A stretch of DNA of 64,000 bases from Stenotrophomonas ginsengisoli (GCF_001431485.1 NZ_LDJM01000014.1:1-64000), one strand, 5' to 3'. Numbered from the stretch's first letter, positions 36,652 through 46,611 are shown. Program-made: numbers and translations. The notes: a model not told the origin generated them from the sequence alone.

Positions 36652-36680
36652 GCGCGGTCCCCTGCCCTGGCTGCACGCCC

Positions 36681-38573
36681 ATGCACGATTCCTTCTTCCA
36701 CTATGACGTCATCGTGATCGGCGGTGGCCACGCCGGTACCGAGGCCGCCCTGGCATCGGCACGCGCCGGCGTGCGCACCCTGCTGCTCAGCCACAACGTG
36801 GAAACCATCGGTGCGATGAGCTGCAACCCGGCCATCGGCGGTATCGGCAAGGGCCACCTGGTCAAGGAAATCGACGCCTTGGGCGGTGCGATGGCCAAGG
36901 CCGCCGACCACGCCGGCATCCAGTGGCGCACCTTGAATGCTTCCAAGGGCCCGGCCGTGCGCGCCACCCGCTGCCAGGCCGACCGCAACCTGTACCGCAT
37001 GGCCATCCGCGGCATGGTCGAATCGCAGGAAAACCTGACCGTGTTCCAGGCCGCCGTGGATGACCTGATCATCGACGGCGATGCGGTGCGCGGCGCCATC
37101 ACCCAGACCGGGCTGAGCTTCCACGCTAGCGCCGTGGTGCTCACCGCCGGCACCTTCCTGGCCGGCAAGATCCACATAGGCCCGACCCAGTACACCGCCG
37201 GGCGCATGGGCGACCCGCCGGCCACCACCCTGGCCGCGCGCCTGCGCGAGCGTCCGTTTGCGATCGACCGCCTGAAGACCGGCACCCCGCCGCGCATCGA
37301 CGGCCGCTCGCTCGACTATGCGGTGATGGAAGAGCAGCCCGGCGATACGCCGCGCCCGGTGATGTCCTACCTGGGCTCCACGGCCGACCACCCGCGCCAG
37401 GTCAGCTGCTGGATCACCCACACCAGCCAGCAGACCCACGACATCATCCGCGGCTCGCTGGACCGCTCGCCCCTGTATTCGGGCCAGATCGAAGGCATTG
37501 GCCCGCGTTACTGCCCGTCCATCGAAGACAAGGTGGTGCGCTTTGCCGAGAAGGACAGCCACCAGATCTTCGTCGAGCCCGAAGGCCTGGACGTGGTGGA
37601 GATCTACCCCAACGGCATTTCCACCTCGCTGCCGTTTGATGTGCAGCTGGCCCTGGTGCGTTCGATCCGCGGCATGGAAAACGCCCACATCACCCGCCCC
37701 GGCTATGCCATCGAATACGACTTCTTCGACCCGCGTGGCCTCAAGCACACACTGGAAACCAAGCTGGTGTCCGGCCTGTTCTTTGCCGGCCAGATCAACG
37801 GCACCACCGGTTACGAAGAGGCCGGCGCGCAGGGCCTGCTGGCCGGCCTGAATGCCGCCCGCCATACCCGTGGCCTGGAAGGCTGGTACCCGCGCCGCGA
37901 CCAGGCCTACCTGGGCGTGCTGGTGGATGACCTGATCACCCACGGCACCAGCGAGCCATACCGGATGTTCACCAGCCGCGCCGAATACCGCCTGCAGCTG
38001 CGCGAGGACAATGCCGACGTGCGCCTGACCCCGGCCGGGCGCGAGCTGGGCATCGTTGATGACACCCGCTGGAAGGCGTTCTCCGCCAAGCAGGACGCGG
38101 TGGCGGCCGAGACCGAGCGCCTGCGCGGGCTGTGGGCCACCCCGGCCAATGCCCTGGGCCGCGAGGTGGTGGACACCCTGGGCGTGACCATCAGCCGCGA
38201 AACCAATGTGCTGGACCTGATCAAGCGCCCGGAGCTGGACTACGCCAGGCTGATGACCGTGCCCACCCTGGGCCCGGGCGTTGACGATGGCAAGGTCGCC
38301 GAGCAGGTGGAGATCAGCGTCAAGTACGCCGGCTACCTGGACCGCCAGCGCGAGGAAATCGAGCGCCAGCAGCGTCACGAAAACACGCCGATCCCGGACG
38401 GCTTCGACTACGCCAACGTGCGTGGCCTGTCGGCCGAAGTGCTGCAGAAGCTGGTCAAGGTGGCACCGTCCAGCATTGGCCAGGCCCAGCGCATCCCCGG
38501 CGTCACCCCGGCCGCAATCTCCCTGCTGCTGGTGCACCTGGAGCGCGCACGGCGCGGCAAGCAGGTCGCCTGA
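36681..38573 (+). CDS. mnmG: tRNA uridine-5-carboxymethylaminomethyl modification enzyme
   Basis: FAD-dependent partner of MnmE that installs cmnm5 groups at the wobble uridine of several tRNAs. The 630-residue length is typical. Motifs: FAD-binding GGGHAGTE at residues 14-21, the conserved [21 protein letters not shown] (tetrahydrofolate/FAD region), KTGTPPRI and [17 protein letters not shown]. The ATG at 36681 matches the family start; upstream open frame lacks similarity. Followed by a terminator. Confidence 0.97.
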   Translation: MHDSFFHYDVIVIGGGHAGTEAALASARAGVRTLLLSHNVETIGAMSCNPAIGGIGKGHLVKEIDALGGAMAKAADHAGIQWRTLNASKGPAVRATRCQADRNLYRMAIRGMVESQENLTVFQAAVDDLIIDGDAVRGAITQTGLSFHASAVVLTAGTFLAGKIHIGPTQYTAGRMGDPPATTLAARLRERPFAIDRLKTGTPPRIDGRSLDYAVMEEQPGDTPRPVMSYLGSTADHPRQVSCWITHTSQQTHDIIRGSLDRSPLYSGQIEGIGPRYCPSIEDKVVRFAEKDSHQIFVEPEGLDVVEIYPNGISTSLPFDVQLALVRSIRGMENAHITRPGYAIEYDFFDPRGLKHTLETKLVSGLFFAGQINGTTGYEEAGAQGLLAGLNAARHTRGLEGWYPRRDQAYLGVLVDDLITHGTSEPYRMFTSRAEYRLQLREDNADVRLTPAGRELGIVDDTRWKAFSAKQDAVAAETERLRGLWATPANALGREVVDTLGVTISRETNVLDLIKRPELDYARLMTVPTLGPGVDDGKVAEQVEISVKYAGYLDRQREEIERQQRHENTPIPDGFDYANVRGLSAEVLQKLVKVAPSSIGQAQRIPGVTPAAISLLLVHLERARRGKQVA

Positions 38574-38599
38574 TCGCCTGCCGGCCGCACTGAAACAAC

Positions 38600-38623
38600 A
38601 AGTCCGCTCGATGCGGGCTTTTT
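38600..38623 (+). terminator. Rho-independent terminator after mnmG
   Basis: Eight-base-pair stem (38600-38607 with 38613-38620, one G-U pair), five-base loop and a T-run. Convergent with the small membrane-protein gene. Confidence 0.75.
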
Positions 38624-38661
38624 GTTGAACGTGGCGCGGGATTGTCAGCCCCGCATTGGCA

Positions 38662-39072
38662 TCACGCGTCGCGCTGCCTCGGCACCGGCGCCGACCACAG
38701 CAGCAGGACCAGGCCGGTGATCAGGAACAGGGCGATGCCGGAAAGCAGGAACGGGTCGATCCACCACTTCTGGGCGAAGGCGAATTCGCCGGCGCTGATC
38801 TTGCTCCAGCCGCCGAAGTGCTGGCGGCTGGCCACCTGGGCGCCGAACACGGCCAACACCGTGGCCAGCCAGCGCACGGCCCAGTGGCCCAGTGCCGTGA
38901 CCGGGAGCAACAGCAGCAGGCCCAGCAGGCCGATCACGGTGCGCTGCGAGCGGCAGTACGGGCAGGTGTAGACCACCCCGGCCAGGTCCACCGCCCAGGT
39001 AAGCACGCTGATGACGATGGCAGCCAGGGCGATCCAGCGCAGGTGGCGGTGCAGGGTTTGCAGGGTGGGCAT
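38662..39072 (-). CDS. Small polytopic membrane protein with CPYC motif
   Basis: A 136-residue protein with four hydrophobic segments (about 12-32, 44-62, 66-82, 108-128). After the first segment it has TCPYCRSQRT, a cysteine pair placed as in DsbB-type quinone-linked disulfide proteins, though overall similarity is not evident. Stand-alone minus-strand gene between mnmG and rarD. Function unknown. Confidence 0.72.
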   Translation of the reverse strand: MPTLQTLHRHLRWIALAAIVISVLTWAVDLAGVVYTCPYCRSQRTVIGLLGLLLLLPVTALGHWAVRWLATVLAVFGAQVASRQHFGGWSKISAGEFAFAQKWWIDPFLLSGIALFLITGLVLLLWSAPVPRQRDA

Positions 39073-39301
39073 GGGGTCTCCGGAGGCGGTGGATGCACAG
39101 GGTCGATGCCATGGGCGGCTGCCCGTGGCCTGGCCAGATCATGCCCTCGCCCGCCATGCATTGACCAGCGCAAAAGGTCACATCCGGCCTGGACAGTGCC
39201 CCTCGGGGCACCCGGTCAAGGCGGGCTGCGCACCGCTGCCGGCATGCGCTCACCTGCCAGCGGATGCCGTGACAGCGCCACTGCCGGCGCCGACACAGCG
39301 C

Positions 39302-40195
39302 TCAACGCCGGCGTGAGGCCCGCCAGCCATCGGCGGCGAAGATCAGCAGCGCTGCCCAGATGCAGGCAAAGCCGACCAGGCGGTCCGGCCCGAACGGCTC
39401 GCGGAAGAACAGCACCCCGCACAGGAACTGCAGGGTCGGGCCGATGTACTGCAGCAGGCCCACGGTGGACAGCGGCACCCGCTGCACCCCGTAGGTGAAG
39501 GCAATCAACGGGATCGCACTGACCGCGCCGGCCAGCACCAGCAGACTCATCACGCCTACGCCCCAGTCACCGGCCAGGAAGCTGCCACCGTGACCGGCTT
39601 CGGCCCACAGCAGCCAGCCCAGTGCCGGCAACAGCAGGAACAGGCTTTCCACGCCGATGCCGGCCACCGGCTCGACCTTGACCAGCTTGCGCAGCAGGCC
39701 ATAGAAGCCGAAGGTCAACGACAGGCCGATGGCAATCCACGGCGCACGCCCGGCCTGCCAGGTCAGCCACAGCACACCGATCGCGGCGATCGCCACCGCC
39801 AGCCACTGCAGCCGGCGCAGGCGCTCGCCCAGCACCAGCACCCCCAGCAGCACACTCAGCAACGGGTTGATGAAATAGCCCAGGCTGGTTTCCACCACAT
39901 GGCCGGCGTTGACCGCCCAGATGTACAGGCTCCAGTTGGCACCGATCAGCACACTGGCCGCGCCCAGCAGCCAGAACGTGCGCGGGCTGGCCAGGATCGT
40001 ACGCAACCAGCCCAGGCCATCACGCACGCACAGCAGCAGGCACAGCAGCACCGCACTCCAGACGATGCGGTGGGCAATGATCTGGTCCGACGGCACCGCC
40101 TTGAGCAGGTGCCAGTACAGCGGGAACAGGCCCCAGATGACGAAGGCCAGGGCCGCCGCGGCCAGGCCCTTGCGGGTTTGATCGTTGGTGTTCAT
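39302..40195 (-). CDS. rarD: RarD-type EamA transporter
   Basis: A 297-residue inner-membrane protein with ten predicted helices in two EamA repeats. Sequence features of the RarD group: FVIWGLFPLYWHLLKAVPSDQIIAHRIVWS at the N-terminus and QYIGPTLQFLCGVLFFREPF near the C-terminus. Its ATGA start overlaps the yedA-like stop, so the two transporters are co-translated. RarD substrates are not established (chloramphenicol sensitivity in some species). Confidence 0.88.
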   Translation of the reverse strand: MNTNDQTRKGLAAAALAFVIWGLFPLYWHLLKAVPSDQIIAHRIVWSAVLLCLLLCVRDGLGWLRTILASPRTFWLLGAASVLIGANWSLYIWAVNAGHVVETSLGYFINPLLSVLLGVLVLGERLRRLQWLAVAIAAIGVLWLTWQAGRAPWIAIGLSLTFGFYGLLRKLVKVEPVAGIGVESLFLLLPALGWLLWAEAGHGGSFLAGDWGVGVMSLLVLAGAVSAIPLIAFTYGVQRVPLSTVGLLQYIGPTLQFLCGVLFFREPFGPDRLVGFACIWAALLIFAADGWRASRRR

Positions 40196-41091
40196 CGCTT
40201 GCTCCGCTGGGCCAGGGTGATCACCACCACGCCGGCCAGGATCACCGCCATCGCCCCGAATTCACTGGCCGAGAAGCGCTCGCCGGCCACCCAGCTGCCC
40301 AGCGCAACGGCAATCACCGGGTTGACGTATGCATAGCTGCCGGCCAGCACCGGGCGCACGTTGTGCAGCAACCAGACATAGGCGGTGAAGGCGATCACCG
40401 AGCCGAACAGGCACAGGTAGGACACCGCCAGCACCCCGGCCAGCGGTGGCGGCGTGTTCCAGCGCTCACCGCTGACAAAGCCGATGGCCATCAGCAGCAC
40501 CCCGCCGCACAGCATCTGCCCGGCCGCGGTCATGAACGGCGGCGGCAGGTTGCGCCCGCGCGACCAGATCGAACCGAAGGCCCAACCCAGCGGCGCCACC
40601 AGCAACAGGGCCAGGGCCAACGGCGAGCCGGTCAGGCTGGAACCGGCGTTGAGCCAGACGATGCCGGCAAAGCCGATGCCGATGCCCAGCCATTCCAGCC
40701 GGCCCACGCGCTGGCCACGGATCACGGTGAAAAGGGCCATCCACAGTGGCACCGAGGCCACCGCCACCGCGGCCAGGCCGGAGGACACATCACGCTGGGC
40801 CAGCACCACCATGCCGTTGCCCAGCAACAGCAGGCACACGCCCATCACCAGCATGTTGCGCCACTGCACCAGGCTGGGATTGGGCATCCCGCGCCAGCGC
40901 AGGAAGGCATACAGGATGCTGCCGGCCATGACGAAGCGGCTGCCGGAAATCATGCTCAGCGGCTGCATGCCGGCTTCCAGGGCCAGGCGGATGCCCAGAA
41001 AGGTCGAGCCCCAGACCACATAGACCAGAAACAGGGCCAGGACGACAAAACCGCCCTTGGGGGCGGTGGGTGAAAGCGTGGATGCGGACAT
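40192..41091 (-). CDS. YedA-type EamA transporter
   Basis: A 299-residue drug/metabolite transporter with ten helices and two EamA repeats; the N-terminus LFLVYVVWGSTFLGIRLALE and the end YVNPVIAVALGSWVAGERFS are typical. ATG at 41091 is used; one codon upstream there is an in-frame TTG. Overlaps rarD by four bases. The presence of two tandem EamA exporters suggests a shared physiological role, unknown here. Confidence 0.85.
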   Translation of the reverse strand: MSASTLSPTAPKGGFVVLALFLVYVVWGSTFLGIRLALEAGMQPLSMISGSRFVMAGSILYAFLRWRGMPNPSLVQWRNMLVMGVCLLLLGNGMVVLAQRDVSSGLAAVAVASVPLWMALFTVIRGQRVGRLEWLGIGIGFAGIVWLNAGSSLTGSPLALALLLVAPLGWAFGSIWSRGRNLPPPFMTAAGQMLCGGVLLMAIGFVSGERWNTPPPLAGVLAVSYLCLFGSVIAFTAYVWLLHNVRPVLAGSYAYVNPVIAVALGSWVAGERFSASEFGAMAVILAGVVVITLAQRSKR

Positions 41092-41155
41092 CAATACAAC
41101 TCAGCTGGACACGGCCAGGGCCGCAGGGCTGTCGCTTTGGCGGCAGGAGGAAGGA

Positions 41156-42811
41156 TCAGGGCGAACGCTGGTCGTTGCTGGCCTGGCGGGTAGCCGCAAA
41201 CTCGGACTCGGCCTGCCACTGCGGCCAGTGCCGGCTGTTGGCCAGGCGCTGGGCCAGGTCGTAGACCAGCAGGGTATCGGCGGCCAGGCCGGCAGGGTTC
41301 CAGCTGGCATCCCAGCCATCGCAGGCCTGGTGGTAGCAGTTGGCGAAGTAGGCCTGACGGCGCTGGCGCCCGGCCTCGATGCCGCCGTCCAGTGCATCCA
41401 GGCCGGCACCGATGGTGATGGCCGGCACGCCGAGGCGGGCGAAGGCGAAATGGTCGGCGCGGTAGAAGAAACCAGCTTCCAGATCCGGATCCGGGCTGTA
41501 GTAACGCCCGCGTGCCTTGGCCGCTTCGGCCAGGTCCGCCTCCAGCGATACCCGGCCACGGCCCCAGCTGGCGATATCAGCGCTGGCGCCGTCCGGGCTG
41601 AACATCTCGATGTTGAGCACGGCGGCCAACTTGGCCAGGGCCACCGGTGGATGGGTGGCGAAGTAGTTGGCGCCGAGCAGGCCCTTTTCCTCGGCGGTGA
41701 AGCCGACAAAGTACAGGCTGCGCTGCGGCACCGGGCCGGCAGCAAACACCCGTGCCAGCTCCAGCACCGCGGCCACGCCGGTGGCGTTGTCCACCGCGCC
41801 GGGGCGGATGGTGCGGCCCTGGGCGTCTGCCTGGCCAATGCCGTAGCTGTCCCAGTGGGCGGAGATCACCACGGCCTCGTCGGCATGGCTGCTGCCGCGC
41901 AGACGGGCAACCACGTTGCGGCTTTGCACCGGCTCCTGCACCAGCTGCAGCCGCGCCGACAGGCCGACCCCGGCCAGCGCCACCGGCTGGAAGTCCGCCT
42001 GCATGGCCTGGCGCGACAGCGCCTGGAAATCCTGCCCGGCGGCGGCAAACAGCTCCTGCGCCAGTTCCGGGGTGATCCAGCCACGCAGGGGCGTATGGGC
42101 CGCCATGGCCTCGGCATGCGGGCGCTGGATGTCAAACAACGGCGAGGTGCCCGAGGCACGCACCGTCGCCCACGGGTAAGCGGCCGCCGCGGTGTCGTGC
42201 ACGATCAGCACGCCGGCGGCACCGCGCCGCGCCGCTTCTTCGTACTTGTAGGTCCAGCGGCCGTAGTAGGTCACCGCACGGCCATCAAAGGCCCCGGGCT
42301 GCTCGGCATGGAAGTCGGCATCGTTGATCAGCACCAGGGCGATCTTGCCGCGCAGGTCCTGCTGCTTGTAATCGTTCCAGCCACGTTCCGGCGCATCGAT
42401 GCCGTGGCCGACGAACACCAGCGGCAGGTTGTCCAGCACGATCTCGGCCTGCGGCTGCAGGCTCTGCAGGGTGATGTCCTGGCCATTGACCAGGGCGCGG
42501 GTCTGCGCACCGATGTGCAGCTGCGCGGTCGGCGTGCCGCGGGTGCTGGCACGTACCAGCGGCACCTGCTGGACCCAGCCACCGTCATCGCCACCCGGCT
42601 CCAGCCCGGCCGCGCTGAACTGCTCGATCAGGTAATCCACCGTGCGCTGCTCACCGGCCGTGGCCGGGGCGCGGCCTTCGAACGCATCGGAGGCCAGCAC
42701 CTGCACATGCCGGTTCAGTGCCTGCGGGTCGATACCGCCACCGGGCAGGTCATTGGCGGCCTGGGCCAGCCCTCCGACAAACAGGCAGGAGGACAGCAAA
42801 ACGATGTGCAT
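41156..42811 (-). CDS. Secreted M28 metallopeptidase with PA domain
   Basis: A 551-residue exported aminopeptidase-like protein. Signal peptide about 1-18 (GLAQA). The N-terminal part resembles other M28 members (HVQVLASDAFEGRAPATAGE), a protease-associated domain is inserted around 130-270, and the catalytic core has zinc ligands and catalytic residues in AHWDSYG, GAVDNATG, GFTAEEKGLLGA and IEMFSPDG. Starts at ATG 42811, the first codon that gives a signal peptide. Substrate specificity is unknown. Confidence 0.88.
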   Translation of the reverse strand: MHIVLLSSCLFVGGLAQAANDLPGGGIDPQALNRHVQVLASDAFEGRAPATAGEQRTVDYLIEQFSAAGLEPGGDDGGWVQQVPLVRASTRGTPTAQLHIGAQTRALVNGQDITLQSLQPQAEIVLDNLPLVFVGHGIDAPERGWNDYKQQDLRGKIALVLINDADFHAEQPGAFDGRAVTYYGRWTYKYEEAARRGAAGVLIVHDTAAAAYPWATVRASGTSPLFDIQRPHAEAMAAHTPLRGWITPELAQELFAAAGQDFQALSRQAMQADFQPVALAGVGLSARLQLVQEPVQSRNVVARLRGSSHADEAVVISAHWDSYGIGQADAQGRTIRPGAVDNATGVAAVLELARVFAAGPVPQRSLYFVGFTAEEKGLLGANYFATHPPVALAKLAAVLNIEMFSPDGASADIASWGRGRVSLEADLAEAAKARGRYYSPDPDLEAGFFYRADHFAFARLGVPAITIGAGLDALDGGIEAGRQRRQAYFANCYHQACDGWDASWNPAGLAADTLLVYDLAQRLANSRHWPQWQAESEFAATRQASNDQRSP

Positions 42812-42880
42812 CGGGTTCACAACGGGCACCGGCTGGCAGGGCAACAAGCCTTGGATGATAGCGCCAGCCGGGCCCGGCCA

Positions 42881-43948
42881 TCACTGCCGGTAAGGCGCAG
42901 GTGTGTTCTGCCGGCGCCGCTGCACGGCCTCGGCATGGATCTGCTGCGCCTCCTCGCCCGTGCGCTGGTAGCGCGGCGCAAAGTGCGGCACCAGGGTGCG
43001 CGACCAGGAGCGGGTGATGCGCTTGCTCTCTTCCGGGCAGCGCAGAGCGCGTGCCTCGGGCAGGCGGCCGGAAGTGACCACCCGCAGGTAGCGCCCGGGA
43101 TCGGCGCCGTAGAGCATGCACATCAGGTTGAAGTAGCGCTGTTCGCCCAACGAATGCTCGCCGGCATAGTGGGCCAGGCCATAACCGGCCTCGCTGGTGT
43201 TGACCAGAAAAAAGCGCCCGGCCATGTCCAGGTTGCTGGCCACATCGCCTTCGGATTCGTCCGGATCGATCAGGGTCAGCATCAAGGTGGTGGCCAGCTG
43301 GTCCACCGCATCCTCCTCGCGCCCGGTGACATTGAGCTCAAGCTGGTGCACCAGGGCATGGCCGACCTCATGCAGCAGCATGAAACGCAGGTTGGCCAGC
43401 AGGAAGCGCGCGGCCTGGCTGGTGTCGCTCTGCCCGTTCTGGTCGGTATGCAGCTGCACGCCCAGCTCGACCAGGTAATTGATCATTTCATAGCACAGCA
43501 CGATCTCGCGCCGGTCCGGCACGTAGTAGGCGTTGATCGCCTCGCACTCGGCGGTGAGCACACGCAGCGGCCCGGGCAGCATCAGCACGCCGTCCAGCGC
43601 ATTGACCTCGTTGAGCTTGCGCAGCACATCCATGTCGCGGCTGAAGTTTTCCACCGTGCGCATGGCCTTGCTGTGCGCCGGCAGGTACTCATACACGAAC
43701 GCCGGACCCTTGGCCGCCTCCACCGGCTCGGCATCGGCCAGATCGGCAGCATCATCGGCCGCGGCCGGCTCTTCCGGCGGGGCTGCAGGCTCCTCATTGG
43801 CCACGGCCTGCTCCACCGCCACCAGCGGTGTGACCGGCACCTGCGCAGCCTGACGCTGCTGCCACAACAAAAAGCCCAGCCCACCGGCCACGGTGCACGC
43901 CAGCATCAGGGCCACCACCAACACGCCTACCAATATCTTGGATTTCAT
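42881..43948 (-). CDS. DUF4344 putative metallopeptidase
   Basis: A 355-residue membrane-anchored protein: one hydrophobic segment (about 5-29), an acidic alanine/proline-rich linker (to about 80) and a DUF4344 domain. The motif HEVGH (193-197) followed by LELNVTGREEDAVDQ fits a gluzincin-like zinc site. AAAGGAG precedes ATG 43948. It follows the beta-lactamase-fold gene by 57 bases. Family activity is predicted, not shown. Confidence 0.82.
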   Translation of the reverse strand: MKSKILVGVLVVALMLACTVAGGLGFLLWQQRQAAQVPVTPLVAVEQAVANEEPAAPPEEPAAADDAADLADAEPVEAAKGPAFVYEYLPAHSKAMRTVENFSRDMDVLRKLNEVNALDGVLMLPGPLRVLTAECEAINAYYVPDRREIVLCYEMINYLVELGVQLHTDQNGQSDTSQAARFLLANLRFMLLHEVGHALVHQLELNVTGREEDAVDQLATTLMLTLIDPDESEGDVASNLDMAGRFFLVNTSEAGYGLAHYAGEHSLGEQRYFNLMCMLYGADPGRYLRVVTSGRLPEARALRCPEESKRITRSWSRTLVPHFAPRYQRTGEEAQQIHAEAVQRRRQNTPAPYRQ

Positions 43949-44005
43949 CACCACTCCTTTGCCTGATACCGACATCCTTGCCGACAACCCGATGGTTGCG
44001 GCCTG

Positions 44006-44956
44006 TTACGCGCTGCCCCGCTGCAACCAGCACACCAGCCCCTGGGCATTGAGCCGGATATCAATGGCCAGCACCTTGAGCACCGCTTCCGGCGCCAGCC
44101 CTGCCGCCGCCGCGCGCTCGCCGTAGTAGGCCGACAACGCCGCAAACAAACGCTCTTCCAAGGCCTGGGTACCGGCGTCCAGCACCTGCCGGCCAATGGC
44201 CACCATCGCATCGATCTGTTCGATCAACTGCTGCCCCAGGCGTGCTACATCGCCCACGCTGCCATAGTGGGTCAGGTGCATGGCCTGCGGTTGCTGCTCC
44301 AGCAGGCGGCCAATGGAATGCTTGAGCGGCTCCGGCTCGAACTGTACCGGCGAGGTGGTGGGAATGATGAAATGGCCGTGGGTGCCATCCAGTTCCCGGT
44401 AGGAGATGCCGAAGGTGTCACCGGTGAACCAGCTGCGCGTACGCGCATCGAATACACACTGGTGGTGGCGCGCATGGCCGGGGGTGTCGATGCACAGCAG
44501 CGGCCGGCCGGCCAGGTCGATGTGCTGGCCATCGTGCATCTGCACTATCCGCGCCGGGTCGATCGGCAGCACCTGGCCGTAATGGCGGGCCATCTCGGCC
44601 TGGCCATACACCGCGGTGGCGCCGGCGACCAAACGCGAAGGATCGACCAGGTGCGGGGCGCCGCGCGGATGCACCAGTACCTGCGCGTTGGGAAGATGGG
44701 CCAGCAGGGCACCGGCACCGCCGGCATGGTCCAGGTGGACATGCGTCAGGATCAGCCAGTCCACAGCTTCCGGGCCGAGGCCGGCAGCTGCCAGCGCCTG
44801 CAGCATGGCCGGCACCGCATGGCTGGTGCCGCAGTCGATGAAGGCCGCCCGCCCCTGCTCGACCACCAACCAGGCCGCATCAAAGCCCGGCCGTTGCAGC
44901 TCGGTATCGATGCAGTGGATGCCCTGCGCACGGAAGGCGGATTGCGATGTCGGCAT
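44006..44956 (-). CDS. Metallo-beta-lactamase-fold hydrolase
   Basis: A 316-residue cytoplasmic hydrolase. The metal-binding motif HVHLDH is at residues 72-77, followed by GHARHHQCV and SWFTGDTFG. A C-terminal helical extension of about 90 residues begins after THYGSVGDV. AAGGAG is seven bases before the ATG at 44956. Resembles glyoxalase II-like and quorum-quenching-lactonase-like groups without allowing a choice. Confidence 0.82.
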   Translation of the reverse strand: MPTSQSAFRAQGIHCIDTELQRPGFDAAWLVVEQGRAAFIDCGTSHAVPAMLQALAAAGLGPEAVDWLILTHVHLDHAGGAGALLAHLPNAQVLVHPRGAPHLVDPSRLVAGATAVYGQAEMARHYGQVLPIDPARIVQMHDGQHIDLAGRPLLCIDTPGHARHHQCVFDARTRSWFTGDTFGISYRELDGTHGHFIIPTTSPVQFEPEPLKHSIGRLLEQQPQAMHLTHYGSVGDVARLGQQLIEQIDAMVAIGRQVLDAGTQALEERLFAALSAYYGERAAAAGLAPEAVLKVLAIDIRLNAQGLVCWLQRGSA

Positions 44957-44997
44957 GCGGGTCTCCTTGATCATGTGTCTGCAGGCTTGGCTGCTGC

Positions 44998-45288
44998 TCA
45001 CCAGCAGCGGCGGCGCAGCCAGACCGCACTGCACAGCACGGCCAGAAAGGCCCCATAGGCATACAGCACGGCCAGTACCTGGCGCCAGATGGCACCGGCG
45101 TTGGCCGCATTCTCGCCCAGCTCATGGCCCCAGTGCATGGCCAGCAGGCTCAGGCCCAGGGCCAGCAACAAGAACGCCGCATCGACCCAGGATCGACGCG
45201 GCGTACGCGGCTGGCGCGGGAAATACCAGAACAGCCCGCCCAGCACCACGAACCACGGCAGGAACAGCAACAACGTCAACCACGCCAT
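44998..45288 (-). CDS. Small membrane protein (96 aa)
   Basis: Three hydrophobic segments (about 2-23, 37-50, 68-90) with arginine-rich loops. Lies between trpS (24 bases upstream) and the beta-lactamase-fold gene (41 bases downstream), so it may be read with both. Not recognised as a named family; the composition and setting make it a real gene. Confidence 0.68.
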   Translation of the reverse strand: MAWLTLLLFLPWFVVLGGLFWYFPRQPRTPRRSWVDAAFLLLALGLSLLAMHWGHELGENAANAGAIWRQVLAVLYAYGAFLAVLCSAVWLRRRCW

Positions 45289-45312
45289 CGGTGCTGCTCC
45301 CCCGCAAGGTCC

Positions 45313-46611
45313 TCAGTCAGCCACAGCCTCGCGCATTGCGGCCAGTGCTTCAAGCACCTGGCCCGCCTCGACCTGCAGCTTCAGGTCAGTGCCACCCAGG
45401 GCTTCGGCCTGGTCGGCCTGCTTGAGCCCGGCAATACGTTGACCGGCGTCTCGCGGCGACGGGTAGCCGGTGCTCTGCAGCAACAGGTTGCCCTGGCCAT
45501 CGAGCAGCTTGAAATAGAACTGGCCATCGGCCTCGCGGTACTGCTTGAACAGCGGCAGCGCCACCTTGGCCGCGGCCTTTTCCTGCGGCTTGTCGCCCAC
45601 GCTGGACAGGTCACGCAGGCCCACGGCATTGCGCAGTTCGCGCAGCAGCGGCACGGCGAACTGCTCGCGCAGCTGGGCACCACGACGGCGCAGCAGGGCT
45701 TCGATCTTTTCCGGCTCGGCCATCAGGGCGTTGTAGCGCTCGCGCATCGGTGCCAGGTGGCCATCCACCACATCCAGCAGCTGCGCCTTGGCATCGCCCC
45801 AGCCGATGCCGTCGGCAAAGGCCTGGGCAAAGGCCGCGCTCTGCTCGGCACTGGCAAAGGCCTGGTAGAGCTGGAACAGGGCCGAGCCCTCGGTGTCCTT
45901 CGGCTCACCCGGAGCGCGCGAGTCGGTGACGATCTGCGCGATCAGCTTCTTCAGTTCAGCCCGGCTGGCGAACAACGGGATGGTGTTGTTGTAGCTCTTG
46001 CTCATCTTGCGGCCATCCAGGCCGGCGAGCACGGACACCTGCTCGTCCACCACCGCCTCGGGCAGGGTGAAGAACTCCTTGCCGTAGACGTGGTTGAAGC
46101 GCTGGCCGAAATCACGCGCCATCTCGATGTGCTGGATCTGGTCGCGGCCGACCGGCACCTTGTTGGCGTTGAAGATCAGGATGTCGGCAGCCATCAGCAC
46201 CGGATACATGAACAGACCAGCGGTCACGCCGGCATCGTCATCGAGCTGTTCCTCGCGGTTCTTGTCGATGGCCGCCTTGTAGGCGTGGGCACGATTGAGG
46301 ATGCCCTTGCCGGCCACGCAGGTCAGCAGCCACATCAGCTCGGTGGTTTCCGGGATATCGCTCTGGCGGTAGAACCACACCTTGTCCGGGTCCAGCCCGC
46401 AGGCCAGCCAGCTGGCGGCGATCTCCAGGGTGGAGCGCTGGGTGCGGTCCGGCTCCTGCGCCTTGATCAGGCTGTGCAGGTCGGCCAGGAAGAAGAAGCT
46501 TTCGATGCCTTCGGCCTGGCTGGCAGCAATGGCCGGGCGGATCGCGCCGACGTAATTGCCCAGGTGCGGGGTGCCGGAAGGGGTGATGCCAGTGAGGACG
46601 CGGGTGGTCAT
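45313..46611 (-). CDS. trpS: Tryptophanyl-tRNA synthetase with C-terminal extension
   Basis: Charges tRNA-Trp. The catalytic part has GTPHLGN (residues 13-19) and KMSKS in GRKMSKSYNN. At 432 residues it is about 90 longer than most TrpS proteins: the tail after about residue 345 contains FYFKLLDGQGNLLLQSTGYPSPRDAGQRIAGLKQ, very like the small YegP/DUF1508 domain. I recall such an extension in other Xanthomonadaceae. It heads a possible minus-strand operon with the small membrane protein. Confidence 0.95.
   Translation of the reverse strand: MTTRVLTGITPSGTPHLGNYVGAIRPAIAASQAEGIESFFFLADLHSLIKAQEPDRTQRSTLEIAASWLACGLDPDKVWFYRQSDIPETTELMWLLTCVAGKGILNRAHAYKAAIDKNREEQLDDDAGVTAGLFMYPVLMAADILIFNANKVPVGRDQIQHIEMARDFGQRFNHVYGKEFFTLPEAVVDEQVSVLAGLDGRKMSKSYNNTIPLFASRAELKKLIAQIVTDSRAPGEPKDTEGSALFQLYQAFASAEQSAAFAQAFADGIGWGDAKAQLLDVVDGHLAPMRERYNALMAEPEKIEALLRRRGAQLREQFAVPLLRELRNAVGLRDLSSVGDKPQEKAAAKVALPLFKQYREADGQFYFKLLDGQGNLLLQSTGYPSPRDAGQRIAGLKQADQAEALGGTDLKLQVEAGQVLEALAAMREAVAD

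Larger units (their letters stand above)
36197..36680. other. 484-base intergenic region with two facing terminators
   Basis: Between the lipoprotein gene and mnmG. It contains a plus-strand terminator at 36413-36442 and a minus-strand terminator at 36468-36502, plus an imperfect inverted repeat GATAACGGCTATC near 36273-36286. The facing terminators imply a transcript ending from each side, one of which (from the right) has no annotated gene. Small RNAs are possible; none matches one I know. Confidence 0.5.

Noticed and set aside
36318-36680. In-frame N-terminal extension of mnmG
   Set aside because: Would cross a strong terminator and hairpin; the family starts at the ATG at 36681.
41057-43966. 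A 969-codon plus-strand open frame opposite the M28 and DUF4344 genes
   Set aside because: Both minus-strand genes have catalytic motifs and ribosome sites; the antisense frame has none.
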